Below are positions 25,665 to 34,185 of a stretch of 64,000 nt of DNA, in pieces. Source of the DNA: an uncultured Pelagibacteraceae bacterium (GTDB lineage Bacteria; Pseudomonadota; Alphaproteobacteria; Pelagibacterales; Pelagibacteraceae). A program made the translations under genes and the position numbers. The stretch's first letter is position 1. Each line of letters begins with the position of its first letter. The stretch lies in contig CACJHW010000004.1 of the NCBI GenBank assembly GCA_902593285.1, positions 1 through 64,000 of the forward strand. Reading direction: 5' to 3'. The notes under the pieces were generated by a model. That model had not been told where the DNA came from. It did no database searches and saw nothing but the letters and a program-made list of their open reading frames with translations.

Positions 25665-27155
25665 ATGAAGTTATTTTTTATACTTGGTAATCAATTATTT
25701 CCAATAAAATACCTAGACCGCTTCAAAAAAGACCACCTATTTTTTATGGCTGAAGATAAGGGTTTATGCACTTATGAAAAGCATCATAAACAAAAAATTT
25801 TATTATTTTTATCTTCAATGCGTTCTTATGCTGATGGGTTAAAAAAAAACAAATTTAAATTAGATTATTTTAAAATTGAAGACAAAGAATTTAATGATGA
25901 TTATTTAAAAAAATTAAAAAAAATAATTACACAAAAAAAAGTAAAAGAAATTTCAAGTTTTGAAATAGAGGATAAATTTTTTGAAAAAAAAATTTTACAA
26001 TTTTTAAAAAAAGAAAAAATACACTGGAATATTGTTCAAACTCCTATGTTTTTAAATTCAAGAGCTGAATTTAAAAATTATTTATCAAAATCAAAAAAAC
26101 CTTTTATGGCAACTTTCTATAAAGATGTTAGAAAAAAATCAGGAATACTGATGGGTTCAGATGGTAATCCAATCGGGGGGAAATGGAGCTTTGATGAAGA
26201 TAACAGAAATAAATTACCTAAAAAAATTTCAATTCCTAAATTTCCAAAAATAAATGAAACCAATCATACAAAAAAGCTAAAGCCTTTTATTGAAAAGGAA
26301 TTTAAAAATCACCCCGGTAGCACAAATAATTTTTGGTTTGCAACTGAATATGAGGACGTTGTTAAACTTTTAAATTTTTTTATAAAAAAAAAATTAAACT
26401 TATTTGGTGATTATGAGGATGCAGTTGATCAAAAAGATAATATTCTATTTCATAGTGCATTAAGTCCTTATATAAATTTAGGTTTAATTACTCCTGAATT
26501 TGTTATCCAAAAAATTTTAGATTTTCATAAAAAAAATAAAATTAGAATGAATTCTTTAGAGGGCTACATTCGCCAGGTGATTGGTTGGCGAGAATTTATG
26601 CGTGGTATTTATCAGTCCTATTCTCAAGAAATGGAAACTGGAAATTTTTTTAAACAAAATAGAAAAATGAAAAGTTCTTGGTATGATGGGACCACTGGTC
26701 TTCCGCCTTTGGATTATGCAATTAAAAATGCTGTTAATAATGGTTGGTCACATCACATTGAAAGGTTAATGATCTTATCCAACATTATGAACCTTTGTGA
26801 AATTAAGCCAACAATTGTTTACAAATGGTTCATGGAAATGTTCGTAGACTCTTCAGATTGGGTGATGGTTCCTAATGTTTATGGAATGGGATTATTTAGT
26901 GATGGAGGAATTTTTGCGACCAAACCTTATATTTGTGGATCTGCATATTTTATGAAAATGATGGATTTTAAAAAAGGTGAGTGGTGTAACACTATGGATG
27001 GTCTTTATTGGAGATTTATCGACCGAAATAGAAAATTTTTTTTAAAAAATCCTCGTCTTTCGATGATGGTAAGAATATTTGATAAAATGAAATCTGATAG
27101 AAAAAAATTAATTTTATCTGAAGCTGATAAATTTATTAAACTAAATACAATTTGA
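25665..27155 (+). CDS. Prokaryotic (6-4)-type photolyase / cryptochrome-like protein
   Basis: 496 residues of the deoxyribodipyrimidine photolyase-related family (PhrB/CryB group). Start is FFILGNQLFP; the antenna half covers about 1-180 and the FAD-binding helical half about 190-490, with EGYIRQVIGWREFMRG, the active-site pair His363-His364 in SHHIERLM, and ATKPY plus LYWRF near the end. It would repair UV photoproducts or sense blue light using FAD. The CxxC and upstream Cys normally holding a 4Fe-4S cluster are not seen; only Cys441 in EWCNTMDGLYW matches. The gene shares one base with a DUF2256 gene. Confidence 0.9.
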   Translation: MKLFFILGNQLFPIKYLDRFKKDHLFFMAEDKGLCTYEKHHKQKILLFLSSMRSYADGLKKNKFKLDYFKIEDKEFNDDYLKKLKKIITQKKVKEISSFEIEDKFFEKKILQFLKKEKIHWNIVQTPMFLNSRAEFKNYLSKSKKPFMATFYKDVRKKSGILMGSDGNPIGGKWSFDEDNRNKLPKKISIPKFPKINETNHTKKLKPFIEKEFKNHPGSTNNFWFATEYEDVVKLLNFFIKKKLNLFGDYEDAVDQKDNILFHSALSPYINLGLITPEFVIQKILDFHKKNKIRMNSLEGYIRQVIGWREFMRGIYQSYSQEMETGNFFKQNRKMKSSWYDGTTGLPPLDYAIKNAVNNGWSHHIERLMILSNIMNLCEIKPTIVYKWFMEMFVDSSDWVMVPNVYGMGLFSDGGIFATKPYICGSAYFMKMMDFKKGEWCNTMDGLYWRFIDRNRKFFLKNPRLSMMVRIFDKMKSDRKKLILSEADKFIKLNTI

Positions 27156-27283
27156 TGAAAAAAGAAAATTTACCAACAAAAATTTGTTCAGTTTGTAAAA
27201 GACCATTTACTTGGCGAAAAAAATGGAAGTTAAATTGGGATAGAGTAAAATATTGTTCAAAGAAGTGTTCTAAGCTAAGCTAA
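27155..27283 (+). CDS. DUF2256 mini-protein, zinc-ribbon-like
   Basis: Only 42 residues, easily missed. KICSVCKRPFTWRKKWK followed by W and YCSKKC gives two Cys pairs (Cys11/Cys14 and Cys34/Cys38) and the DUF2256 pattern with three Trp. It begins inside the photolyase stop (TGATG), so translation is coupled. DUF2256 genes accompany cryptochrome/photolyase genes in many bacteria; the function is unknown and a metal-binding role is inferred from the cysteines. Confidence 0.88.
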   Translation: MKKENLPTKICSVCKRPFTWRKKWKLNWDRVKYCSKKCSKLS

Positions 27284-27288
27284 GCTTG

Positions 27289-28008
27289 GTGAACATAATA
27301 GTATTACAACATATCAAAATAGAAGATCCAGGTTACATTAAAGATTTAATGTTAGCTGATGGATTTAAAATAACTACTATAGAGTTAGATGAAAGTGAAA
27401 AAATACCAAACGATTTAAGTAAATTTGATGGAATGTTTTGTATGGGGGGTCCAATGGATACCTATATGGAACAAGAATATCCTTGGTTAATAGAAGAAAA
27501 GAAAAGAATTAAAGAATTTGTTTTGAATTTAAAAAAACCTTATTTAGGTTTTTGTTTAGGTTGTCAGCTTTTAGGAGAAGTAGTTGGTGGAAAAGTGGTT
27601 AAATCTAAACCAGCAGAAATAGGAATTATGGATATTAATTTTTCTAATGAAAAAGATGAAGATAAATTATTTTCAAAATTTCCTAATACGATTAAAAGTT
27701 TGCAATGGCATTCTTATGAGGTTCAAGGCATTGAAAATAATAAAGATGTAACTTTATTAGCTTCGTCCCCAATTACCAAGTATCAAATCTTTAAATATCA
27801 AAACCATGCTTATGGAATTCAATTTCATATAGAAATAAAAGATACTACGGTTAATGAATGGGGGTGTGTTCCAGAGTATAAAAAAGCTTTAGAGGATCAG
27901 CTTGGTAATGGTGCATTAGAAAAGTTTGATCAATCTGCAAAAGATAACATGAAAGATATGAATAACTACTCTACAATCCTTTATAATAATTTTAAAACAC
28001 TTTTATGA
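27289..28008 (+). CDS. Class I glutamine amidotransferase (GMP synthase-like subdomain)
   Basis: 239 residues with the GATase triad: nucleophile Cys in PYLGFCLGCQLLG, His in IQFHIEI and the following Glu. CMGGPMDTY near residue 50 is the oxyanion segment. It hydrolyses glutamine to deliver ammonia to an unknown acceptor or a related substrate. Only non-ATG starts are available (GTG 27289, or TTG 27286), so the exact N-terminus is uncertain. It follows the DUF2256 gene by a few bases and overlaps the next gene by 4. Confidence 0.82.
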   Translation: MNIIVLQHIKIEDPGYIKDLMLADGFKITTIELDESEKIPNDLSKFDGMFCMGGPMDTYMEQEYPWLIEEKKRIKEFVLNLKKPYLGFCLGCQLLGEVVGGKVVKSKPAEIGIMDINFSNEKDEDKLFSKFPNTIKSLQWHSYEVQGIENNKDVTLLASSPITKYQIFKYQNHAYGIQFHIEIKDTTVNEWGCVPEYKKALEDQLGNGALEKFDQSAKDNMKDMNNYSTILYNNFKTLL

Positions 28009-28226
28009 ATAATAAAATTTTTGAATGGGCAGGGGTTATAACTGCAATATTGTATTCTTTGTTTGTCGCTTTAAATATAGGCATAGAATTTTTCGGTTTT
28101 TGTCTGCTGTTATTGTCAGCTATTTTAATTGGAATTTGGGCCTATAGAGGTGGTCATAAAGGGATTTTATTTTTGCAATTTTTTTATGCAACCGCTGGAA
28201 TTATTGGGATGGTTCGTTGGTTTTAA
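28005..28226 (+). CDS. Small membrane protein, unknown
   Basis: 73 residues with about three hydrophobic segments (8-26, 28-46, 52-70). GHKGILF and YATAGIIGMVRWF are visible, a loose resemblance to PnuC-like or nicotinamide-related small proteins that I do not rely on. The ATG overlaps the amidotransferase stop (ATGA); its end overlaps the convergent photolyase-like gene by 4 bases. Confidence 0.65.
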   Translation: MNNKIFEWAGVITAILYSLFVALNIGIEFFGFCLLLLSAILIGIWAYRGGHKGILFLQFFYATAGIIGMVRWF

Positions 28227-29362
28227 TTAAAGCTTGAAACTATTTTGGGAATATAATTTTTAAAATTAAAAAAACCTTTATTGCAGTATTGCCAAGCCAA
28301 TAGATCAAGATTTCTATATAAAAAATCCATCTTTAAATTATTAGAATTTAAAAAATCTAAATTTTCACCTACAGTCGGATATAAACCGTAATAATTTTCA
28401 ATATTTGTTAATTCACTTATATCTATAATTTGACAATCAATAGATTGATTTTTTAATCTTTGTTCTTGGTCTTCTATTAAATGAGATTTAAATTTCACTA
28501 ATTTTTCACTGAGTTTTATTGCTCTATTTTCATTTTTATTTGAAACTAAGTAAATTTTCTTAAAATCGATTTCCTTAAAGTCAGTGATTTCAAACGAGAG
28601 ATTATTTTCAAAAATTAAAAGATTCTTATTCTCAATATTTTGTGGGTTATTGAAATCCTGTTTAATTATTTGGTAAGATTTTTCAGATACTTTTGGAGGA
28701 GCATTTTGATTTAATTTTATATTTTGAAATCTATTGTTAGTGAATTTTTTAATATTCCATTCACTTGCAAGGTAGTGTTTGCCCTGAGTTTGAACTCCAG
28801 CCACCCATCGCCATCCAAGAGTATTTGATGCAGCATCTCCATCATAAAGATGTTGCATAAAAAATTCTGCCCCTAATTGCCAAGGTAATTCTAGGGTAAA
28901 AATCCAAATACTAGCAAACCACATTCTTGTATGGTTATGTAAATAATTATTTTCTTTTAGCTCGTTTATCCATTCATTAAAGCAATCTATTTTTGTTTTT
29001 CCCTCGATTGCTGCAATATAATCTTTATTATCTTTAAATTCATTTTTTATTTGATTTAATTCGATAAGATAATCAACCCAAACATTCGGTCTAAGTTCTA
29101 ACCAACCTTTCCAATAAGTTCGCCACAGAACTTCTTGTATAAACTTTTCATTTTTTGAAAAAGAAAATTTACTTAGAGCTTTCTGAATGACTTCTTGTTC
29201 ATTAATTATTCCATGAGTTATGTATGGTGATAAGCAAGATATATTGGATCTTTTTTCAGGTCCAAAATCAAAATTTCTTAATTTTGAATACTCTACAAGA
29301 TTATTCTCAACAAAATTATTTAATTGATTTAAGGCCTTAGCCCTTGAAGCTTCAAATATCAT
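28223..29362 (-). CDS. FAD-domain-first photolyase-like protein
   Basis: 379 residues. The N-terminal part (to about 215) is the FAD-binding helical domain of photolyases: LSPYITHGIINEQEV, QEVLWRTYWKGWLEL, NYLHNHTRMWFASIWI and the signature FFMQHLYDGDAASNTLGWRW, ending TQGKHY. The alpha/beta antenna domain that normally precedes it is absent, and instead about 150 residues with alternating strands and helices (NLLIFENNLSFE, KIYLVSNKNENRA, CQIIDISEL) follow. Whether this is a permuted antenna-like domain is unclear. Function could be photolyase, light sensing or a flavoprotein role. It faces the photolyase/DUF2256 run convergently. Confidence 0.8.
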   Translation of the reverse strand: MIFEASRAKALNQLNNFVENNLVEYSKLRNFDFGPEKRSNISCLSPYITHGIINEQEVIQKALSKFSFSKNEKFIQEVLWRTYWKGWLELRPNVWVDYLIELNQIKNEFKDNKDYIAAIEGKTKIDCFNEWINELKENNYLHNHTRMWFASIWIFTLELPWQLGAEFFMQHLYDGDAASNTLGWRWVAGVQTQGKHYLASEWNIKKFTNNRFQNIKLNQNAPPKVSEKSYQIIKQDFNNPQNIENKNLLIFENNLSFEITDFKEIDFKKIYLVSNKNENRAIKLSEKLVKFKSHLIEDQEQRLKNQSIDCQIIDISELTNIENYYGLYPTVGENLDFLNSNNLKMDFLYRNLDLLAWQYCNKGFFNFKNYIPKIVSSFN

Positions 29363-29368
29363 TTAAAA

Positions 29369-29749
29369 TTATTTTGATTTTTTTTTCTTAAGACCCAATT
29401 TGTCACTATGTCTTAATCTTAAAACAACAATTGCTCCAGATATTAACAAAATAGCTACTGCTTCATAAACAAGTGCAGTAGGATCCATTTCTTTACCTTG
29501 TAGAATAATAAATCGTGCAAGGGCGGTAATTGCAATAAGAAGTGGTAGGGTAATACTAATAGATTGTTGGTTCCAAAAAACTCTAACCATTGCTAGTACC
29601 TCTAAATAAAGAAACATTAATAGCAAATCTGCTAATGTAACAGATTGATTTAAAAACATGTTTTTCATTTCAATCCCAACAGCAATAACAGTACTGATTA
29701 AGATAATAACCATTAATGCTAACTGTAAGTTTTTTGCTATCTTATCCAT
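29369..29749 (-). CDS. PsiE-like membrane protein
   Basis: 126 residues with four membrane segments (about 7-27, 38-57, 65-83, 92-110) and a polylysine tail. LLLMFLYLEVLAMVRVFW and ITALARFIILQGKEMDP match the PsiE (phosphate-starvation-inducible) family. Role unknown. It is coupled to the upstream gene by a one-base overlap (TAATG). Confidence 0.82.
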   Translation of the reverse strand: MDKIAKNLQLALMVIILISTVIAVGIEMKNMFLNQSVTLADLLLMFLYLEVLAMVRVFWNQQSISITLPLLIAITALARFIILQGKEMDPTALVYEAVAILLISGAIVVLRLRHSDKLGLKKKKSK

Positions 29750-30207
29750 TATTTATCTTTACTAAAAGGTAACCATTTTTCAATTGCAGATTTTAAGGGA
29801 CCATCATAAGGGATTGAATAAGAGTTCGGGTTTGGACTTGTCAAAACCTCAATTCCTTTTGAAAATACGAATATAAATACTATTACAAAAACTATGACCA
29901 TGATTTTAAAAGGATCAAAATTTTTTGTTTGAAAAACACTTGCGGACTTTTCTTCTGCTCTATGGAATTGTTTAAAAGTCATATAGACTGCAAATATTAA
30001 ACCTATATGAGCTAAAAAAAGTCCAGCCCATCCAAGTGCGAAAGTTGTGTAAGAAAAAACATATAAACTAAAAACAGTAGTCCAAATAAAACTTAAAACT
30101 AAAAGAATTTGTAATCTAACTGTCTTAGGAAGTGCGCGTAGATCATTCTTACTATCATCAAATAAAATATTTGCAGCATCTCTCATCCAATTCTTTATTG
30201 ATTCCAT
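29749..30207 (-). CDS. Membrane protein, unknown
   Basis: 152 residues. A soluble N-terminus with DSKNDLRALPKTVR, then hydrophobic segments at about 32-52, 56-77 and 99-118, and a short C-terminal stretch. I do not recognise a family. It starts the PsiE-like pair; the 57 bases between it and argG show no clear terminator. Confidence 0.65.
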   Translation of the reverse strand: MESIKNWMRDAANILFDDSKNDLRALPKTVRLQILLVLSFIWTTVFSLYVFSYTTFALGWAGLFLAHIGLIFAVYMTFKQFHRAEEKSASVFQTKNFDPFKIMVIVFVIVFIFVFSKGIEVLTSPNPNSYSIPYDGPLKSAIEKWLPFSKDK

Positions 30208-30264
30208 ATTCTAAGGATATAATTTTTAGTGATTTAAACAAATGTTAATTTGTCCTAAAGCAAT

Positions 30265-31452
30265 CTAAGTACGAAGCTTTTTCTTATGAAAATTGATAAA
30301 TCTCTCAACGTTAGATTTATTAAATGATTTATTTTCTTCAAAAGATACCTTCTTCATTGAATATGCGCTGCTATTAGTAACTCTAGATTGAATTGTAATA
30401 TTTCCTTTATACAATTTAAGTTTAACTGAGCCATTAACTTTGCTTCTTTTTAAATCTACAATTTTTTGAAGTTTAAATCTTTCTTTTGAATACCAATAAC
30501 CATTGTAAATTAACTCTGCATATCTAGACATTACCTGATCTTTTTTGTGCATAGTTTCTTTATCTAAAGTAACAGACTCAATTGCTCGATGAGCATTGAT
30601 TAAAAGAGTTCCACCTGGTGTTTCATATACACCTCTAGATTTAATACCTAAAAATCTATTCTCCACTAAGTCAACTCTTCCAATTCCATTTTTACCTGCG
30701 ATGTCATTGAGCTTTGTTAATAATTTAGCTGGAGACATTTTTTTTCCATTTATTCCAAAAGGATCACCGTTTTTAAAATTGATGGTAATAAACGATGATT
30801 TGTTTGGTGCCTTTTCTGGAGAAATTGTTCGCTGGAAAACAAATTCTGGTGCTGAATTTTTTGGATTTTCTAAAACCTTACCTTCAGTTGATGTATGAAA
30901 TAAATTATCATCTACTGAAAAAGGAGATGCACCTTTTTTATCTTTAGGAATAGCTATGCCATGTTTTTTTGCATAATTAATTAAGTCTGTTCTAGATTTT
31001 AATTTCCATATTCTCCACGGGGCTATGATTTTAATTTTGGGACCAAAATAATGATAGCCTAATTCAAATCTAACTTGATCATTGCCTTTACCAGTTGCTC
31101 CATGTGAAACTGCATAGGCTTTAAATTTTTTAGCTACTCTTATTTGATCTTTTGCAATAAGAGGTCTTGCTATTGATGTCCCTAATAAATAAACACCCTC
31201 ATAGATCGCGTGTCCTCTGATCATGGGATAAACATAGTCCTTAACAAAAATATCTTTTAAATCTTTAATAATTATATTTTTAACACCAAATTTTTTTGCA
31301 TTAGTTATAATTTTTTTTCTATCAATTTCTTGTCCAACATCTGCTGTATAACAAATTACATCTGCATCATAATTTTCTTGAAGCCATTTTAAAATTATAG
31401 AAGTATCGAGCCCTCCAGAATAAGCTAGAACAATTTTTTTTTTTGATTTCAT
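30265..31452 (-). CDS. argG: Argininosuccinate synthase
   Basis: 395 residues. The ATP pyrophosphatase P-loop AYSGGLDTS near residue 10, then YTADVGQ, SHGATGKGNDQVRFE, IAPWR and GRVDLVENRFLG. It condenses citrulline and aspartate to argininosuccinate in arginine synthesis. The gene lies 4 bases downstream of an IalB-like gene in the same direction. argH is not in this window. Confidence 0.97.
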   Translation of the reverse strand: MKSKKKIVLAYSGGLDTSIILKWLQENYDADVICYTADVGQEIDRKKIITNAKKFGVKNIIIKDLKDIFVKDYVYPMIRGHAIYEGVYLLGTSIARPLIAKDQIRVAKKFKAYAVSHGATGKGNDQVRFELGYHYFGPKIKIIAPWRIWKLKSRTDLINYAKKHGIAIPKDKKGASPFSVDDNLFHTSTEGKVLENPKNSAPEFVFQRTISPEKAPNKSSFITINFKNGDPFGINGKKMSPAKLLTKLNDIAGKNGIGRVDLVENRFLGIKSRGVYETPGGTLLINAHRAIESVTLDKETMHKKDQVMSRYAELIYNGYWYSKERFKLQKIVDLKRSKVNGSVKLKLYKGNITIQSRVTNSSAYSMKKVSFEENKSFNKSNVERFINFHKKKLRT

Positions 31453-31456
31453 TGAA

Positions 31457-31969
31457 TTAACTACAAGCTTTTCTTGAAGCGTTATAAGCTTTAGTAAATC
31501 CTAATAATGAGTAATGATCAATTGTTTGAGAACCTTGTTGATTGTATCCAGTAATCATAATTCTAGATCCTTTTCTCATTTGTTTGATCATTTTTAATTC
31601 GATTTTATTTTCTGCAATCCACGCAAAACCTTGTTCTTTAATATCAAATTTAAATTTATTTTTCCCTGAAGCAGCTGTTACGGAGTTATTTTTGTTGAAT
31701 TCATAACCCGGGGTAACACTTACTTCATTTTTTATATTGTCTTTAGGTCTGAATGCTACAAATAATTTTGCATCTCTTTTATTTGTTTTTGGAGCTTGCA
31801 AAATAGGTAAAGATTGCGCAAAGCATACTTTACCGTCAGCATCCATAACGACCATTGCCTCCCAATCTTTATATTTACCAATTTTTTTAATTTCTTGAGC
31901 TGAAACTTGAGCAACACCACTTATAAAAAATATTCCTAACAATATTGTAATTTTTTTAATTATGGACAT
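31457..31969 (-). CDS. IalB-family (invasion-associated locus B) secreted protein
   Basis: 170 residues with a signal peptide (hydrophobic 6-22, AQVSAQ cleavage). KYKDWEAMV, KVCFAQSLP and the beta-rich C-terminus ending in RKACS match the IalB fold found in many alphaproteobacteria; despite the name, it is common in free-living species and its function is unknown. The start overlaps the preceding aldo-keto reductase gene by 10 bases. Confidence 0.87.
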   Translation of the reverse strand: MSIIKKITILLGIFFISGVAQVSAQEIKKIGKYKDWEAMVVMDADGKVCFAQSLPILQAPKTNKRDAKLFVAFRPKDNIKNEVSVTPGYEFNKNNSVTAASGKNKFKFDIKEQGFAWIAENKIELKMIKQMRKGSRIMITGYNQQGSQTIDHYSLLGFTKAYNASRKACS

Positions 31970-32994
31970 GGATTTGGATAAATTGTTTGTACGTGGTTAA
32001 TTTCTTTAATGACATCATCAGATAAGTTTAAATTTACACTTTCTATATTTGTTTTCAACTGCTCCATTGTAGTTGCTCCAATTATTACACTAGTCATAAA
32101 GTCTTGGATTTCACAAAATTTTATCGCCATCTGACTCATATCTAGATCAAATTTTTCACTAATTTTATAATAATGTTCAACCGCATCCTCAGTATTTGGT
32201 TTTCTATACCTTGTCCAGAAATCAAAATCTCTCTCCATTCTTGATCCTTTGGGAAAATTTCTGTTTCTATACTTTCCACTTAAATATCCACTAGCAAGTG
32301 GAGAGTAAGCTAAGCATCCAATGTTTTCTCTTATAGAAACTTCAGCTAGTCCAACTTCGTAAGATCTATTTAATAGACTATAAGGATTTTGAATTGACAT
32401 CATTCTTGGCAACTTTTTATCTTTGGATAACTGAAGATAATTTAAAACTCCCCAAGGGGTCTCATTTGATAAACCAACGTATCTTATTTTTCCCTGATCA
32501 ATATATTTATTTAACTCTGCAAGAACATCTTCAAATTTATTCCATTCATTTTCTTTATGAACATAACCAAGTCTTCCAAAATTATTAACATTTCTTTCTG
32601 GCCAATGAAGTTGATATAAATCTATATAATCAGTTTTAAGTCTTTTAAGACTGTCATTTAAAGCAAATTCTAAGTTTGGACCTGTAAAACTATTTTCTCC
32701 ACTTCTTAAGTAATCTCTTGCTGGACCAGCAACTTTTGTTGCAAGAATGACTTTGTCTCTTTTTTTTGTTTTTTCAAACCAGTTCCCAATAATTTCTTCT
32801 GTATCACCGTAGGTTTCTTTTCTAGGAGGTACTGCATATAATTCAGCAGTGTCCCAAAAGTTTACTCCTTGATCTAATGCAAAATCCATTTGTTCAAATG
32901 CCTCAAGCTCAGTATTTTGTTCTCCCCACGTCATAGTACCGAGACAAATTGTACTCACTTTAATATCGGTATTACCTAAATTTTTGTAATTCAT
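31960..32994 (-). CDS. NADP(H)-dependent aldo-keto reductase, Tas-like
   Basis: 344 residues. Catalytic tetrad visible: Asp and Tyr in FWDTAELYAVPP, Lys in VILATKVAG and His in LYQLHWPER. GSRMERDFDFW and SVIIGATT, typical of the Tas subgroup, follow. It reduces aldehydes or ketones; the physiological substrate is unknown. First gene of the run that continues to the IalB-like gene and argG. Confidence 0.9.
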   Translation of the reverse strand: MNYKNLGNTDIKVSTICLGTMTWGEQNTELEAFEQMDFALDQGVNFWDTAELYAVPPRKETYGDTEEIIGNWFEKTKKRDKVILATKVAGPARDYLRSGENSFTGPNLEFALNDSLKRLKTDYIDLYQLHWPERNVNNFGRLGYVHKENEWNKFEDVLAELNKYIDQGKIRYVGLSNETPWGVLNYLQLSKDKKLPRMMSIQNPYSLLNRSYEVGLAEVSIRENIGCLAYSPLASGYLSGKYRNRNFPKGSRMERDFDFWTRYRKPNTEDAVEHYYKISEKFDLDMSQMAIKFCEIQDFMTSVIIGATTMEQLKTNIESVNLNLSDDVIKEINHVQTIYPNPCP

Positions 32995-33073
32995 TAGAAA
33001 TATTAAGTTAAAATTTTGTTAATCTTTTAAGGTATCTTGAATAATTAGTAAAAGAATATATATATAACTTATT

Positions 33074-33835
33074 ATGGAATTTAATAAAAACGGAATACTA
33101 AATAGAGCAAAAGCAGCACAACAAACAGCTGCTGTAATGGATGAAGGCTTAAGAGCCTACATGCTAAAAGTTTATAACTACATGGCAACAGGTATATTGC
33201 TAACTGGAATAGTAGCACTATTAACATTTAAAATGTCTGTTGTTACTAATGATGCAGGTTCAATTGTTGGTCTAACGCAAATGGGGAATGCAATTTATTT
33301 ATCAGGTCTTAAATGGCTTGTAATGTTAGCACCTTTAGGTATCGTTTTTTACATGAGTTTTGGAATTAATAAGATGAGTGCATCAAAGGCACAAACTACG
33401 TTTTGGGTTTTTGCAGCTTTAATGGGTCTATCATTATCTTCAATATTATTGGTTTATACTGGAATGAGCGTAACAAGAGTTTTCTTCATTACATCCGCAA
33501 CATTTGGAGCGATGAGTATCTACGGATACACAACCAAAAGAGATCTTACAAAGTTAGGATCTTTTTTAATGATGGGTCTAATTGGAATAATTATAGCTTC
33601 AATTGTTAATATTTTTATGAAATCTTCTATGATGTATTTTGTGATTTCAATTTTAGGTGTTTTAATATTTGTTGGTTTAACAGCATATGACACTCAGAAA
33701 ATCAAAAATATGTATGTTGCGTCAGACTCAGGTGAGTTAATGGGTAAGAAAGCTGTAATGGGTGCTTTAACTTTATATCTAGATTTTATTAATCTATTTA
33801 TAATGTTGTTAAGATTATTTGGGCAAAGAAGATAA
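33074..33835 (+). CDS. Bax inhibitor-1 / YccA family membrane protein
   Basis: 253 residues, seven membrane segments. VMDEGLRAYMLKVYNYMATG before the first segment, and the C-terminal FVGLTAYDTQKIK with the Asp pair region and LYLDFINLFIMLLRLFG are diagnostic. Family members are calcium-leak or membrane-protein quality-control factors. A TATATATAA run upstream (33056-33066) could be promoter-like. It is a single plus-strand gene. Confidence 0.92.
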   Translation: MEFNKNGILNRAKAAQQTAAVMDEGLRAYMLKVYNYMATGILLTGIVALLTFKMSVVTNDAGSIVGLTQMGNAIYLSGLKWLVMLAPLGIVFYMSFGINKMSASKAQTTFWVFAALMGLSLSSILLVYTGMSVTRVFFITSATFGAMSIYGYTTKRDLTKLGSFLMMGLIGIIIASIVNIFMKSSMMYFVISILGVLIFVGLTAYDTQKIKNMYVASDSGELMGKKAVMGALTLYLDFINLFIMLLRLFGQRR

Positions 33836-33837
33836 AT

Positions 33838-34185
33838 TTATTTTTGAAGTTTCTTCCAGTTGGTATTTTTTAATAAAACTTTAAGATCATAAGAATTTTT
33901 TAGTATCTCACCACTTGTATCTGTAATCAAATATTTAAGATTTTTATTTTTAGGCTTAAAATTTTTACAAATTTTATAAAGGGCATTTTCAGTAGCATTT
34001 CTAAAAACACTAAACCCCACTTGTTTACTTGAAATGTTTAAACCGTAATCTTTCCAAGAACCTTCCGAAACCATTTTGGCATATAAGTCTAATATAATTT
34101 TTAGCTCATCTTTTTCAAAAAAATGTTTTTCCTCAATTTTATTATGAGGATTATTTACTACTAATTTTAAATTACTACGCATCAA
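33838..34185 (-). CDS. DUF2794 protein
   Basis: 115 residues. FFEKDELKIILDLYAKMVSEG, WKDYGLNI, VGFSVFRNATENALYKI and a final GEILKNSYDLKVLLK match DUF2794, a family of alphaproteobacteria of unknown function. It starts within the ispZ/yciB stop region with an 11-base overlap, indicating a shared transcript. Confidence 0.87.
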   Translation of the reverse strand: MMRSNLKLVVNNPHNKIEEKHFFEKDELKIILDLYAKMVSEGSWKDYGLNISSKQVGFSVFRNATENALYKICKNFKPKNKNLKYLITDTSGEILKNSYDLKVLLKNTNWKKLQK

